From JBKBII01 sp046299415 (lineage in GTDB: Bacteria; Pseudomonadota; Gammaproteobacteria; Ectothiorhodospirales; Ectothiorhodospiraceae): a stretch of DNA of 64,000 nucleotides. The stretch covers positions 248,001 through 312,000 of the forward strand of contig JBKBII010000001.1 in the NCBI GenBank assembly GCA_046299415.1, in the 5' to 3' direction. A model generated the notes under the pieces. That model ran no database searches. It saw only the letters and a program-made list of their open reading frames with translations, and was not told the origin of the DNA. Position numbers and translations under genes: made by a program. Shown in pieces: positions 17,458 to 26,014 of this stretch; positions within the stretch are counted from its first letter, which is position 1; the number at the start of each line of letters is the position of its first letter.

Positions 17458-18999
17458 ATGCTGGATTTGCGGATTGGTAGCGGTGGTGATGGCCAGGCGA
17501 TCGAGTTGACGCCCCGGCGATTGAATCGTCATGGCTTGATCGCGGGGGCGACCGGTACCGGGAAAACGGTCACGTTGCAGGTGTTGGTCGAGCGCTTTTC
17601 CGACTTGGGTGTGCCCTGCTTCGTTCCAGATATCAAGGGTGATTTTTCCGGGCTTGCGGTGGCGGCTACGCCGAGTGATCGATTGGTGAGTCGTGCCGAG
17701 GCGTTGGGGGTGGCGCCGTTCGAGCCGCGTGCGTTTCCAGTCACGTTTTGGGAAGTGGCCGGCAGCGCCGGAGAGACGCCCGGCGGACACCCGTTGCGTT
17801 TGACGCTGGCGGATTTCGGCCCACAGCTGTTATCACGTTTGCTCGGTCTAAATGATACCCAGGCCGGTGTCATCGATGTGGTGTTTCGCGTTGCCGATGA
17901 CGAGGGCTTGCTGTTGCTCGACTTGGACGATCTTCGGGCGATGCTGGCACATGCGCTCGAACATCGCCAGAGCATCGGTCCACGCTATGGCAACGTGGCT
18001 GCGGCGTCGGTGGGGGCGATTCAGCGTGCGCTGTTGCGCATCGATCCTGGTGCGGAGGATGCGCTGTTCGGTGAACCGGCGGTCACGCTCGATGAGTTTT
18101 TGCAGGTCGACGCCGACGGCCGTGGCGTGGTGAACGTCCTGCATGCCGAGCGGCTGTATCGCGAGCAGCCGGCGATTTATGCGACGGTGCTGTTGTGGTT
18201 GCTGTCTGAGCTGTTTGAGCAGTTGCCGGAGGTTGGCGATCCTGAGCGGCCGGTGTTCGCGCTGTTTCTCGACGAGGCACATTTGTTGTTTCGCGACACA
18301 CCCAAGGCGTTGGTGGATCGGATCGAGCAAGTGGTGCGTTTGATTCGATCGAAGGGTGTCGGGGTGTACTTCATTACTCAGGCACCGACCGATATTCCTG
18401 AGGCGGTTCTGGGCCAGTTGGGGCTGCGGGTGCAGCATGCGTTGCGCGCCTTTACCCCCAAGGATCAGCGCGCGTTGCGGGTGGCCGCAGAGACGTTTCG
18501 ACCGAATCCGGAGTTTTCGGCAGCTGAGGTGTTGCCCGAGTTGGCCGTGGGCGAGGCCTTGGTCTCGACTCTAGATGCTACGGGCGCGCCGACGCCGGTC
18601 GATCGGGTGCGGATTCGCCCACCGGTATCACGAATCGGGCCGATCAATGCACAAGAGCGTGCCATTTTGTTGAGTGAGTCGCCACTGGCGGGCATATTCG
18701 ACCAACGCATGAATCGGGAATCAGCCGCTGAGCGTCTGGCCCAGCAAGCTGAGCGCGCTCTCGATCCTGATCATCATCCCGGCTTGACGCAGCGTGGAAC
18801 AGATGTTTCGCCCACGGCCACGTCAGCACGCTCTGATCGCGGCGGCGTGCGTCGGTCTCCACAGCCTCGTTCCGTTGCCGGTCAGATCGCCAATCAAGTT
18901 GCGAAACAGGCGACACGTCAGATTACGCGACAGGTGACGAACCAGATTTCGCGCAACATCATCCGCGGGCTGCTTGGTTCATTGACGGGCCGGCGTTGA
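17458..18999 (+). CDS. HerA-like ATPase, DUF853 (YjgR) family
   Basis: A hexameric FtsK/HerA-fold ATPase family of poorly known function, presumed DNA translocase or helicase. I chose ATG 17458 because AAGGA precedes it and MLDLRIGSGGDG is the family-like N-terminus; GTG 17419 and ATG 17434 are upstream alternatives. Walker A is GATGTGKT, Walker B is ALFLDEAHLLF, and VYFITQAPTDIPEAVLGQLG is the conserved sensor region. The last ~90 residues are a polar linker and a basic amphipathic tail with repeated QIANQ/QITRQ/QVTNQ-type elements. It almost abuts the next dehydrogenase gene. Confidence 0.9.
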   Translation: MLDLRIGSGGDGQAIELTPRRLNRHGLIAGATGTGKTVTLQVLVERFSDLGVPCFVPDIKGDFSGLAVAATPSDRLVSRAEALGVAPFEPRAFPVTFWEVAGSAGETPGGHPLRLTLADFGPQLLSRLLGLNDTQAGVIDVVFRVADDEGLLLLDLDDLRAMLAHALEHRQSIGPRYGNVAAASVGAIQRALLRIDPGAEDALFGEPAVTLDEFLQVDADGRGVVNVLHAERLYREQPAIYATVLLWLLSELFEQLPEVGDPERPVFALFLDEAHLLFRDTPKALVDRIEQVVRLIRSKGVGVYFITQAPTDIPEAVLGQLGLRVQHALRAFTPKDQRALRVAAETFRPNPEFSAAEVLPELAVGEALVSTLDATGAPTPVDRVRIRPPVSRIGPINAQERAILLSESPLAGIFDQRMNRESAAERLAQQAERALDPDHHPGLTQRGTDVSPTATSARSDRGGVRRSPQPRSVAGQIANQVAKQATRQITRQVTNQISRNIIRGLLGSLTGRR

Positions 19000-19022
19000 T
19001 CGAGCGGTCGCCGGAGGGCCTT

Positions 19023-20024
19023 ATGGTGAACGGTGCGGAGGTGTCATCCTCAGGGCGTAAGCCATCGCTGCGTCTTGGTGCCATCGGGTTGGGGCGCATG
19101 GGGGCGCCGATGCTTGGACGCTGGCTCACGGCTGGGTATTCGGCCTGGGTTTGGGCGCGCCGGCAAGAGACGCTCGAGTCGTTGCAGTCCGTGATCGGTC
19201 CGCTACAGAGGCCCCGTTTGCATATCGCGCAGTCGATCGCTGAACTGCAGACTCAGGTTGATGTGGTGATTCTGAATGTCTCGGATACACCCGATGTCGA
19301 GGCGTTGGTCAATGAGATCCTGTCCGCTCGTGAGGTGCTGTCTGGAAAGATTCGTGATCGACCCAGTGCCTCGATAGACCCTGTTCTCACAGCCAGTGGC
19401 GTGGTTGAACATCGAAGTCGTTTGATTATTGTGGACCACTCAACGATTGATGCGACGGCGACTCAATGCCTCGCTGATCAAGCGTCTGCCTTGGGCGTCG
19501 ACTTTATCGATGCACCGGTGTCGGGCGGCGTGATCGGCGCAGAAACAGGCACCTTGACCGTGTTCTTGGGAGGCGATGAGGCGGCGATTGAGCAAATCTC
19601 GCCATGGCTCGATTGTGTGGCGTCGGCGCGGACTCATCTCGGGCCAGCTGGTGCCGGCCAGATTGGTAAGATGACCAATCAAATTCTGATCGGCGCGTCA
19701 CTTGTGGCTTTGGGCGATGTGCTGAATCTGGCGCGTGTCCACGGGATCGATGCAGCCCGCTTGCGCGAGGCACTTTTGGGTGGGTTTGCGGCGTCCAGAG
19801 TGCTTGATCATCATGGAGGCAAGTTGATTGCAGATGATCGGCAGCCGGGATTTACCGTTGCACTGCATGCCAAAGATGCGGCGCTGGTCCGTGCGACGCT
19901 CAAGCAGGCGGGTCTGGACATCCGGTTGTCCGATCTGGTGTGCGAGGCCTTGGATCGCGCCAGCATGGCGGGCGAAGAGCGCAACGATTCGAGTCGACTC
20001 GCGTGTTATCGCTCTGCCTCGTAG
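19023..20024 (+). CDS. NAD(P)-dependent oxidoreductase, 3-hydroxyisobutyrate dehydrogenase family
   Basis: A beta-hydroxyacid dehydrogenase-type enzyme (the GarR/MmsB/YihU family); the exact substrate cannot be told. The ATG at 19023 follows CGGAGGG at about five bases, better than the TTG at 18996 that would overlap the previous stop. The Rossmann motif GAIGLGRMGAPM lies at the N-terminus, the substrate motif DFIDAPVSGGVIGAETGTL is intact, and the catalytic lysine is in GAGQIGKMTNQI. GFTVALHAKDAALV closes the helical domain. An insertion of about 20 residues occurs between the dinucleotide domain strands (around SGKIRDRPSASIDP). Confidence 0.9.
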   Translation: MVNGAEVSSSGRKPSLRLGAIGLGRMGAPMLGRWLTAGYSAWVWARRQETLESLQSVIGPLQRPRLHIAQSIAELQTQVDVVILNVSDTPDVEALVNEILSAREVLSGKIRDRPSASIDPVLTASGVVEHRSRLIIVDHSTIDATATQCLADQASALGVDFIDAPVSGGVIGAETGTLTVFLGGDEAAIEQISPWLDCVASARTHLGPAGAGQIGKMTNQILIGASLVALGDVLNLARVHGIDAARLREALLGGFAASRVLDHHGGKLIADDRQPGFTVALHAKDAALVRATLKQAGLDIRLSDLVCEALDRASMAGEERNDSSRLACYRSAS

Positions 20025-20415
20025 CTTCAAAAAGTACAACGTTTTTGGCGTCGACCGAGTGTCTCGGAGCCGGGCGGCTGTCATTGGGTTGTATGGGGCA
20101 GGGGACTAGACCTCGGCAGTAAAAACGCAGCGATGACTGCCCAAGGGCCTACGCTTTATGGCCTTGTTGTCTGAAGCGCCGGCGGTCTTCAATGATGACG
20201 ATTTGACCGAGGGCCTGTGGTCCTGATTCGGTGGGGGTAGTGGTGCGATCGGATCGCGCTCGGGCTTGCATTGGTCATTCAATTTTGACACGCTTGGTAC
20301 GGGTTTTGCGTCTTTACGCGGAGGTGCGTTGAAGACCTCGACCCATTGCGATGAATGATATTCGCTGCTCGCAGCGTTTTCTCGACTGATTCATTCAAGG
20401 ACATGGAGGTCCGCG
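20025..20415. other. Intergenic region before the ComEA-like gene
   Basis: About 390 bases holding the possible terminator near 20142 and presumably the promoter of the helix-hairpin-helix gene. No gene recognised. Confidence 0.45.
20142..20172 (+). terminator. Possible terminator after the dehydrogenase gene
   Basis: CAAGGGCC (20142-20149) pairs with GGCCTTG (20160-20166) with one bulged G. TTGTCT follows. Moderate quality; about 120 bases after the stop codon. Confidence 0.35.
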
Positions 20416-20673
20416 ATGAAGGTATTGATTCTGCTGTTGGTTTTGGTGTTGCCTTGGGTTTCGGCATGGGCGTCTGAAGCGGTCAACGTGAACACGGCAA
20501 GTGTCGATGAATTGGCGACCTTGCACATGATCGGTGACGCGAAAGCTCGCGCGATCGTGGCGTATCGGGAAGAAAATGGCCGTTTCGAATCGGCCCAGGA
20601 CCTAACTCGGGTACCTGGGGTCGGCGAGGCTACGGTGGCCCGCAACCTCGAACGAATTCGATTCGATGATTGA
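20416..20673 (+). CDS. ComEA-like helix-hairpin-helix protein, exported
   Basis: An 85-residue protein with a signal peptide (MKVLILLLVLVLPWVSAWAS, probable cleavage after AWA) followed by a tandem HhH domain: VNVNTASVDELATLHMIGDAKARAIVAYR and FESAQDLTRVPGVGEATV. This is the periplasmic DNA-binding ComEA type used to pull in DNA in competent bacteria, also common in non-competent ones. GGAGG lies six bases before the ATG. No other competence gene is adjacent. A strong terminator follows. Confidence 0.9.
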   Translation: MKVLILLLVLVLPWVSAWASEAVNVNTASVDELATLHMIGDAKARAIVAYREENGRFESAQDLTRVPGVGEATVARNLERIRFDD

Positions 20674-21197
20674 TCGCCCGCGGTAGACGCAACCAGATTG
20701 TTTCTCAAGAGGTTTCGCGATTATCGATCGCCGATCGTTTCAGTGCTGCGGCATCAATCGCTGGTGCCGCGTCTCTTGTGGCGTCGCAAATCACAGATGC
20801 CTTGACGATAGAAATGCTGGTTACAGTGCTGATGCGACGACGCATCCATTGCTTGAGGATGTGTCGTCATCTTGTTTCTGGAGATCACGAAGTCTTCTTT
20901 CTTGATGCCTGAAAGTTTATGTATCTTTCGCTTCGTGGTTTCTCGCCCGTCGGTTTTATGTATTAAGTGCAATTTCCGGCTCTTTAATTTTATTGGTTTT
21001 TTCGGTCTAGAGGTTGGTCTGCCGTTTTCCAGACTTTGATCGCCGTTGGCGGGAATTTTCGTTGTAGAGAACGTCGCGCTGGCTGCATAGGGGTGTCGAC
21101 GGGTTAAAAAGCCAGAACGGACGAATTCGGTTTGGCGATTCACTCGCTGTCCTGTCAGGATGGGTCACGACGATTCGCTGAGGAGGTTGACGCCAAG
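20674..21197. other. Intergenic region with AT-rich galU upstream segment
   Basis: About 520 bases. After the terminator near 20836 the stretch at about 20880-21005 is clearly AT-rich compared with the window (TTTAATTTTATTGG, TTATGTATTAAG). That suits a promoter or UP-element region for galU, although I cannot assign one -35/-10 pair with confidence. Confidence 0.5.
20836..20880 (+). terminator. Intrinsic terminator after the ComEA-like gene
   Basis: A 12-bp stem, GACGACGCATCC (20836-20847) / GGATGTGTCGTC (20857-20868), with a single G-U pair and a 9-base loop, followed by ATCTTGTTTCTG. About 160 bases downstream of the stop codon. Confidence 0.65.
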
Positions 21198-22103
21198 ATG
21201 ACGAGTACAAGCCAGCGTATTACGACTGCCGTGTTCCCTGTTGCTGGAATGGGGACGCGGTTCTTGCCGGCGACTAAAGCCAATCCCAAAGAGATGTTGC
21301 CTGTCGTTGACAAGCCTTTGATCCAGTATGCGGCAGAGGAGGCTGTTCGTGCCGGTATCAAGACCCTTGTCTTTGTCACCGGCCGTAACAAGCGCTCGAT
21401 TCCTGATCACTTTGACAAGGCCTACGAGCTTGAAAACGAGCTCCATGCGCGTGGCAAGACAAAATTGCTCGAGCTCGTGCGTAACATCCTGCCCCCTGAT
21501 GTGACCTGTCTTTATGTCCGTCAGGCGGATGCCTTGGGCCTTGGGCATGCGGTGTCCATTGCCGAGCCGGTGGTACAGAATCAGCCCTTCGCAGTGATTC
21601 TGGCTGATGACTTGATCGAGTCAAACAATGGCGGGGCGCTGAAGGAAATGATCGAGGTCTACGAGGAGCGTCTTTGCAGCATCCTCGGAGTCGAGGAGGT
21701 TCCGAGGGAAAATACGTCGTCGTACGGTGTGATCGCACCGGAAGCCATCAATGACCGTACCTGGCGTGTTCGCGATATCGTCGAGAAACCACCCGCCGAT
21801 GAGGCGCCTTCGAACATCGCGGTTGTCGGGCGCTACATTTTGACGCCTAAGATCTTTCAGCTGCTGCGCGAACAAGAGCCTGGCGCGGGCGGAGAGATTC
21901 AGTTGACCGATGCTATCCAGCGCCTGCTCGCGTTCGAGGCGGTATATGCATATCGGTTCTCCGGGCGGCGCTTTGACTGCGGGAGTAAGCTGGGGTATTT
22001 GCAGGCGACCGTCGAGTACGCGTTGAACCATGCCGAATTAGCGGAGCCGTTCCGCGCATACCTCGCCGCTCACCCAGGGATCAGCCCTCCAGATCGGGCC
22101 TAG
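21198..22103 (+). CDS. galU: UTP--glucose-1-phosphate uridylyltransferase
   Basis: Makes UDP-glucose from UTP and glucose-1-phosphate for LPS, capsule and other glycans. The ATG at 21198 has AGGAGG at 21181-21186 and gives 301 residues; an upstream start would add 22 non-conserved residues. Conserved parts are TAVFPVAGMGTRFLPATKA, the nucleotide-binding loop, then KEMLPVVDKPLIQYA, ADALGLGHAV, ILADDLI and GGEIQLTDAI. FDCGSKLGY near the C-terminus is also typical of GalU. Confidence 0.97.
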   Translation: MTSTSQRITTAVFPVAGMGTRFLPATKANPKEMLPVVDKPLIQYAAEEAVRAGIKTLVFVTGRNKRSIPDHFDKAYELENELHARGKTKLLELVRNILPPDVTCLYVRQADALGLGHAVSIAEPVVQNQPFAVILADDLIESNNGGALKEMIEVYEERLCSILGVEEVPRENTSSYGVIAPEAINDRTWRVRDIVEKPPADEAPSNIAVVGRYILTPKIFQLLREQEPGAGGEIQLTDAIQRLLAFEAVYAYRFSGRRFDCGSKLGYLQATVEYALNHAELAEPFRAYLAAHPGISPPDRA

Positions 22104-22151
22104 CGTCAATGCGGTACTCGGTGGTTGTGGTGTCCTGAGAGGGAAAGCGGC

Positions 22152-23315
22152 ATGAAACGGCTCATGTTCGGGCTGATGATCGTCGTGGCAATCGTAATTT
22201 TTGCGTTGCCCCGCAACCCGAAGGTGTTGCCGTCTCTGTCTGAACTCATTTTGGAGTCGACGCAAATCGGTTTTTCGGATGAGCCCGAACTCTCGGATCC
22301 GTTTGATGAGGAGCCAGAAGCGCCAGCCAATGCTACGAATACCGTTGCGGATGGCTTCGTACTGAGGCGCGACACTGCGGGACGACTGGCGTCAGGTGAA
22401 ATCTCTGAGATCAATCATTCGGTCAGGGTCGTGCGACTCGATGCTTGGGCGCAACGTGAGCTCGCAGATTGTACCGGTCGCACCGTTTGTTTGACTGATC
22501 AGCTTGATGGGCCGCTGGATGGCACCGCAAAGGTTGCGGTGGTGTACCTGCATGGGTTTTCGGCCAGTCCGATGGAGCTCGATCCGTTTCCTAGCCATTT
22601 GGCACGGGCGCTGGATGGCGTTTTGATTGCTCCGGTGTTCCGTGGTCATGGCGCCGATGGTCATGCGCTTGCGGCGGCGCGAGTGACCGATTGGCAGCGT
22701 GACGCACTACAGGCGCTGCAGCTCGCTGAAGTCATGGCGCCGCACACCATTCTTTTGGGTAACTCGACGGGGGCTTCGCTCGCGCTCTGGCTTGCGTTGT
22801 ATGAGCAGCCGGTGTGGCGGGTGCCGGACGCGATGATCTTGCTCGCGCCTAACTTCTCACCGAAGGATCCGATGGCGCAGTTATTGTGGGCACCCGGGAT
22901 GCCTTGGTGGATTTCCATGCTGGGCGAGCATGCGTTTGCTCCGCAGAATGAACAACATGCAGCGGGCTGGACAACACGTTATCCGCGCCGCGCGTTGTTA
23001 CAGATGATGACTGTGGCTGAAGCCGCCTGGCGCTCGCCGATGGAGCGGCTCGATCGGCCGACGTTGGTGCTCTATCACCCTGAGGATCGGGTGGTGGATG
23101 TCGAACGCATCGCCCGCGGCTGTGAACGCATGCCGGCGCACATCGTTCGATGCGAGGCGATGTCGATTGCGGGTGATCAGTCGCGACATCTCCTCGCAGG
23201 CGACATCCTCGCGCCTGACGGGAATGGGATCGTGCTGAGGATGATCGAGGAGTTTCTGCTGGATGTGTCATCAATATCAGTCTCGACCATGGACCTCGAG
23301 AGCGACGGATCCTGA
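22152..23315 (+). CDS. Membrane-anchored alpha/beta hydrolase
   Basis: An alpha/beta-hydrolase of unknown substrate, probably tethered in the inner membrane facing the periplasm. I chose ATG 22152 (MKRLMFGLMIVVAIVIFALP), which opens with a hydrophobic anchor. An acidic linker follows (about residues 35-60, DEPELSDPFDEEPE). The oxyanion segment is VVYLHGFSASPMELDP, the nucleophile elbow is LGNSTGASLAL, the likely acid lies in YHPEDRVVDVE and the likely histidine in QSRHLLAGD. The length (387 residues) is large for the fold because of the anchor and linker. It starts 48 bases after galU, so co-transcription is likely. Confidence 0.85.
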   Translation: MKRLMFGLMIVVAIVIFALPRNPKVLPSLSELILESTQIGFSDEPELSDPFDEEPEAPANATNTVADGFVLRRDTAGRLASGEISEINHSVRVVRLDAWAQRELADCTGRTVCLTDQLDGPLDGTAKVAVVYLHGFSASPMELDPFPSHLARALDGVLIAPVFRGHGADGHALAAARVTDWQRDALQALQLAEVMAPHTILLGNSTGASLALWLALYEQPVWRVPDAMILLAPNFSPKDPMAQLLWAPGMPWWISMLGEHAFAPQNEQHAAGWTTRYPRRALLQMMTVAEAAWRSPMERLDRPTLVLYHPEDRVVDVERIARGCERMPAHIVRCEAMSIAGDQSRHLLAGDILAPDGNGIVLRMIEEFLLDVSSISVSTMDLESDGS

Positions 23316-23852
23316 CCGATCGATGTCTGTGGTCTACTCGGTGTACAGATGACCTCGAGCGAGATCGCGATGACGGTAATGCGATGTTAGGAACCTTGGA
23401 CGGATGCCCTCCGGCTGGTGGAATCGCGCTGAGCGTTTTACACCGAGAAGTTCCTGGAGGTGTGATCGTTGATGGTCGATGTCGATGCGCGAGACGGAAC
23501 TGCCAGCCCGGCGCTAAGCTCATCGACGTGATGCCCGGCGCGCTCTAAAACGCCGTCTTTCGCGCTCTAAAACGCCGTCTTTAACGAAAAGCCGTGGCCG
23601 GCTCGATTTGCGGCTGTATTAGCGGTTCGATGCCGATCGTCCAGGGCAGCAAAAAACCGAGGGTGAAAGCCTGGGTGGGCAGGGCTAAACGTAGGAAAGG
23701 CCCAGAGATCTAGAGGAACTGCTGAGCGCCAGAAACGCCGTTTGGTTCTGGAAGCGACAGTTGAACTGCGCTTGATCGCGGTGGCGACCTGGATCTTTCG
23801 TTGACTCGAGTTTTGTCGTCGTTGGCGCTTGCAAAGAGCGCGTCGAATGATG
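23316..23852. other. Intergenic region with tandem repeat upstream of tRNA-Thr end
   Basis: About 540 bases with no recognised gene. It contains a perfect 22-bp tandem duplication (23539-23582) and a purine-rich segment at about 23645-23730 with short complementary blocks (GGGC.../...GCCC) that might fold. The latter matches no RNA family I can name. Confidence 0.5.
23539..23582. repeat. Perfect 22-bp tandem duplication
   Basis: Two adjacent identical 22-bp units beginning cgcgctctaaaacgccgtct (23539-23560 and 23561-23582). Perfect identity suggests a recent slippage or duplication event, or an array seed. Confidence 0.9.
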
Positions 23853-23928
23853 TGGAGCCGGCGACAGGAATCGAACCCGCGACCCTCTGATTACAAATCA
23901 GATGCTCTACCGTCTGAGCTACACCGGC
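23853..23928 (-). tRNA. tRNA-Thr (anticodon TGT)
   Basis: 76 nt with CCA encoded. The acceptor stem GCCGGTG pairs with CGCCGGC, the D-arm is GCTCAGACGGTAGAGC, the anticodon stem is TCTGA/TCAGA with loop TTTGTAA (anticodon TGT) and the T-loop is TTCGATT. The discriminator base is T. Reads Thr ACA and related codons. No integrase or duplicated 3' end is nearby. Confidence 0.97.
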
Positions 23929-23939
23929 CTAAGGCTCAC

Positions 23940-23968
23940 ATTCTACGCAAAATCGGGCCTCGGGTTCT
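23940..23968 (-). promoter_or_regulatory. Probable -10 region of the tRNA-Thr promoter
   Basis: TAGAAT (complement of 23940-23945) lies 11 bases before the mature tRNA 5' end. The best -35 at 18 bp is a weak TAGAAC. Its position fits a tRNA promoter. Confidence 0.35.
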
Positions 23969-24034
23969 ACGCCTTTGTCACCAAAGTCGCGCTAGTATGG
24001 GTGGCGTTTACCACAAAAAATTTGAGGTGGTGTC

Positions 24035-25018
24035 ATGGAAGCCGTCATTTTGATCGTGATCTTTGTCGTTGGGCTGTTCCTATTCCTTGGCGTCAAGTCG
24101 GTGCCTCAAGGACAGAAGTGGACCGTCGAGCGATTCGGGCGCTATACACGAACCCTCGAGGCGGGCCTCAATCTGATCGTGCCGTTCATCGATCAGATTG
24201 GACGCAAAGTTTCGGTGATGGAGCAGGTGCTTGACGTGCCCGCGCAGACGGTTATCACCAAGGACAACGCCGCGGTTGTTGCCGACGGCGTGGTGTTTTA
24301 TCGCGTCATCGATGCTTCGGCGGCCTCGTACCAGGTCGCCCATCTCGAGGATGCGGTGGTCAATCTGACGACCACTAATTTACGTTCTGTGATTGGTTCG
24401 ATGGACGTCGACGAGACGTTGTCCAACCGGCAGCGCATCAACGAAGTTTTGATGTCAATCGTTGATGATGCGACGAACCCCTGGGGGGTCAAGATTATTC
24501 GTATCGAAATTCGCGATCTGCGGATGGAGCCCGAGCTCCAACAGGCGATGAATCTGCAAATGATCGCGGAGCGCCGTCGTCGTGCTCAGGTGACCGAGGC
24601 CAACGGCCTGCGTGAAGCAGAGATTCTGCAGGCTGAAGGCGACAAGCAGGGCGCGATCCTGCGTGCTGAGGGCCAACGGCAGGCCGCGTTTCTCGAGGCC
24701 GAGGCGCGCGAGCGTGAAGCCCAGGCCGAGGCGCGCGCAACCGAGTTCGTCTCCAACGCAATTGCGCAGGGCAACATTCAGGCGATTCAGTATTTTATCG
24801 GCTTGAAATATGTTGAAGCGCTGAAGGAAATCGGCAGCGCGGAAAACGCCAAGGTGGTATTGATGCCGGTGGAGGCGACAGGCGTGACGGGTGCTGTGGC
24901 GGGTGTTTCTGAGTTGCTGCGGGAGCTTGGGTCTGGCAGCAAGTTCGGAACCGGTGCTGGTGGAGCCACGGCAGGTTCCGTGATCGGATCAACGATCGGC
25001 GGCAGCGGTTCTAACTGA
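24035..25018 (+). CDS. SPFH/stomatin-family membrane protein (QmcA-like)
   Basis: A 327-residue inner-membrane scaffold protein of the stomatin/prohibitin family, often paired with NfeD. The N-terminal anchor is VILIVIFVVGLFLFLGV, followed by the SPFH domain starting VPQGQKWTVERFGRYTRTL. A long Ala/Glu/Arg-rich coiled coil spans about residues 175-240, and the Gly/Ser-rich C-terminus follows VVLMPVE. GAGGTGG precedes the ATG. The NfeD-family gene lies about 260 bases downstream and they probably act together, possibly in membrane microdomains or protein quality control (known of the family). Confidence 0.93.
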   Translation: MEAVILIVIFVVGLFLFLGVKSVPQGQKWTVERFGRYTRTLEAGLNLIVPFIDQIGRKVSVMEQVLDVPAQTVITKDNAAVVADGVVFYRVIDASAASYQVAHLEDAVVNLTTTNLRSVIGSMDVDETLSNRQRINEVLMSIVDDATNPWGVKIIRIEIRDLRMEPELQQAMNLQMIAERRRRAQVTEANGLREAEILQAEGDKQGAILRAEGQRQAAFLEAEAREREAQAEARATEFVSNAIAQGNIQAIQYFIGLKYVEALKEIGSAENAKVVLMPVEATGVTGAVAGVSELLRELGSGSKFGTGAGGATAGSVIGSTIGGSGSN

Positions 25019-25189
25019 CGAAGTAACGGAAGGCCGCGGAAAGCCTCCGACCCGCGCAGCGCGATTGTTTTTTGCGATGTTCGGCATTACCTCGTGTGAT
25101 GCCGTTCTACCCATTACGAGGAACTCGTCGCTCGTTCGTGTTGAGTTGATGGCGCTCGCCGAGGCGATCGCCGCTTGCCGGCAATGAGT

Positions 25190-25240
25190 CAGGTGCATTT
25201 CGGTCGGGTGCGTTTCGATCGGGTGCGTTTCGACTCATTT
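25190..25240. repeat. 15-bp tandem repeat ahead of the NfeD gene
   Basis: Two adjacent 15-bp units, cggtcgggtgcgttt (25201-25215) and cgatcgggtgcgttt (25216-25230), differ at one base. Degenerate partial copies lie on both sides. It is non-coding if the NfeD gene starts at 25277. Confidence 0.8.
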
Positions 25241-25276
25241 GGTTGCTTGTATCACGAGTCCACGTGGAGATTGGAT

Positions 25277-25753
25277 ATGGACGGTTGGAGCGCACAGCTG
25301 TGGTGGTGGATCGGTGGTGGTGTATTGATGGCTGCCGAACTCATCGTGCCGGGTGTTTATCTTTTGTGGCTGGGTTTGGGCGCGATGCTGACGGGTGTCA
25401 TGCTGTGGTGGCTACCTGATCTTTCGCCGATCCTGCAGGGTCTTGTCTTCGCCGCCAGTATGTTCGTGTCGCTAGCGATGGGCTTTTTCGTTCAGAGATT
25501 TGGTGGTCGTCGTCTCGAGAGTGGGCCGTTGAATCGCGAGATCGAAGCGCTGACGGGGCAGATTTACGTGGCATCGTCAGATTTTGTGGCGGGTCGAGGA
25601 CGTATTCGGGTCGGCGACACGACGTATGCGGCCGAGGCCACGGAACAGGTTCAGCGGGGCGATCGGATTCGCGTGAAGGGTCATGAAGGACTGCGCCTGA
25701 AGGTTGAGCCGCTCGTCGACGCTTCCATCAATGAGTCCGCTCGGACTAAATGA
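25277..25753 (+). CDS. NfeD family membrane protein
   Basis: A 158-residue protein partnering with the stomatin-like protein. The ATG at 25277 has GGAGA (25266-25270) upstream; a longer in-frame reading from 25175 would only translate the tandem repeats. Two to three helices (WWWIGGGVLMAAELIVPGVYLLWLG and a following pair) precede an OB-fold C-terminal domain (about residues 85-150: LTGQIYVASSDFVAGRGRIRVGDTTYAAEA), ending IRVKGHEGLRLKVEP. This is the short NfeD type without the ClpP-like protease domain. A terminator follows at 25915. Confidence 0.9.
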   Translation: MDGWSAQLWWWIGGGVLMAAELIVPGVYLLWLGLGAMLTGVMLWWLPDLSPILQGLVFAASMFVSLAMGFFVQRFGGRRLESGPLNREIEALTGQIYVASSDFVAGRGRIRVGDTTYAAEATEQVQRGDRIRVKGHEGLRLKVEPLVDASINESARTK

Positions 25754-25914
25754 ATCCGATGTGATTCGATGACATTATCGAACGCGGGAGCTTGATCCAT
25801 CTGGGAACAGTCGTTGGTTTCAAATATGTTTCGTTGCTTGTAAGCGCTGAAGCCTTGATGTTCTTCTAACCGTTTAAATTGCGCATGGGTCCCATATCGT
25901 CGCACTCAATGAAT

Positions 25915-25942
25915 AGTCCCTGGGTCCGGGGCTTTTCTGTTT
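25915..25942 (+). terminator. Intrinsic terminator after the NfeD gene
   Basis: AGTCCC (25915-25920) pairs with GGGGCT (25928-25933, one T-G pair) over a 7-base loop, followed by TTTTCTGTTT. Fits the + strand stomatin/NfeD unit. Confidence 0.5.
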
Positions 25943-26014
25943 CAGCGTGATCTCATGGACGTTCGGCGCGATGATCGGTTGGCGTCGAGCCACTTGTCAC
26001 CTCGGGCGCTCGAC

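Noticed and set aside
23645..23730. Possible structured RNA (RNase P, SRP RNA or a c-di-GMP riboswitch)
   Set aside because: Short GGGC/GCCC blocks are present, but none of the signature sequences of these RNAs could be found.
23853..23928. tRNA-Thr as an integration (att) site
   Set aside because: No integrase gene and no duplicated tRNA 3' end nearby.
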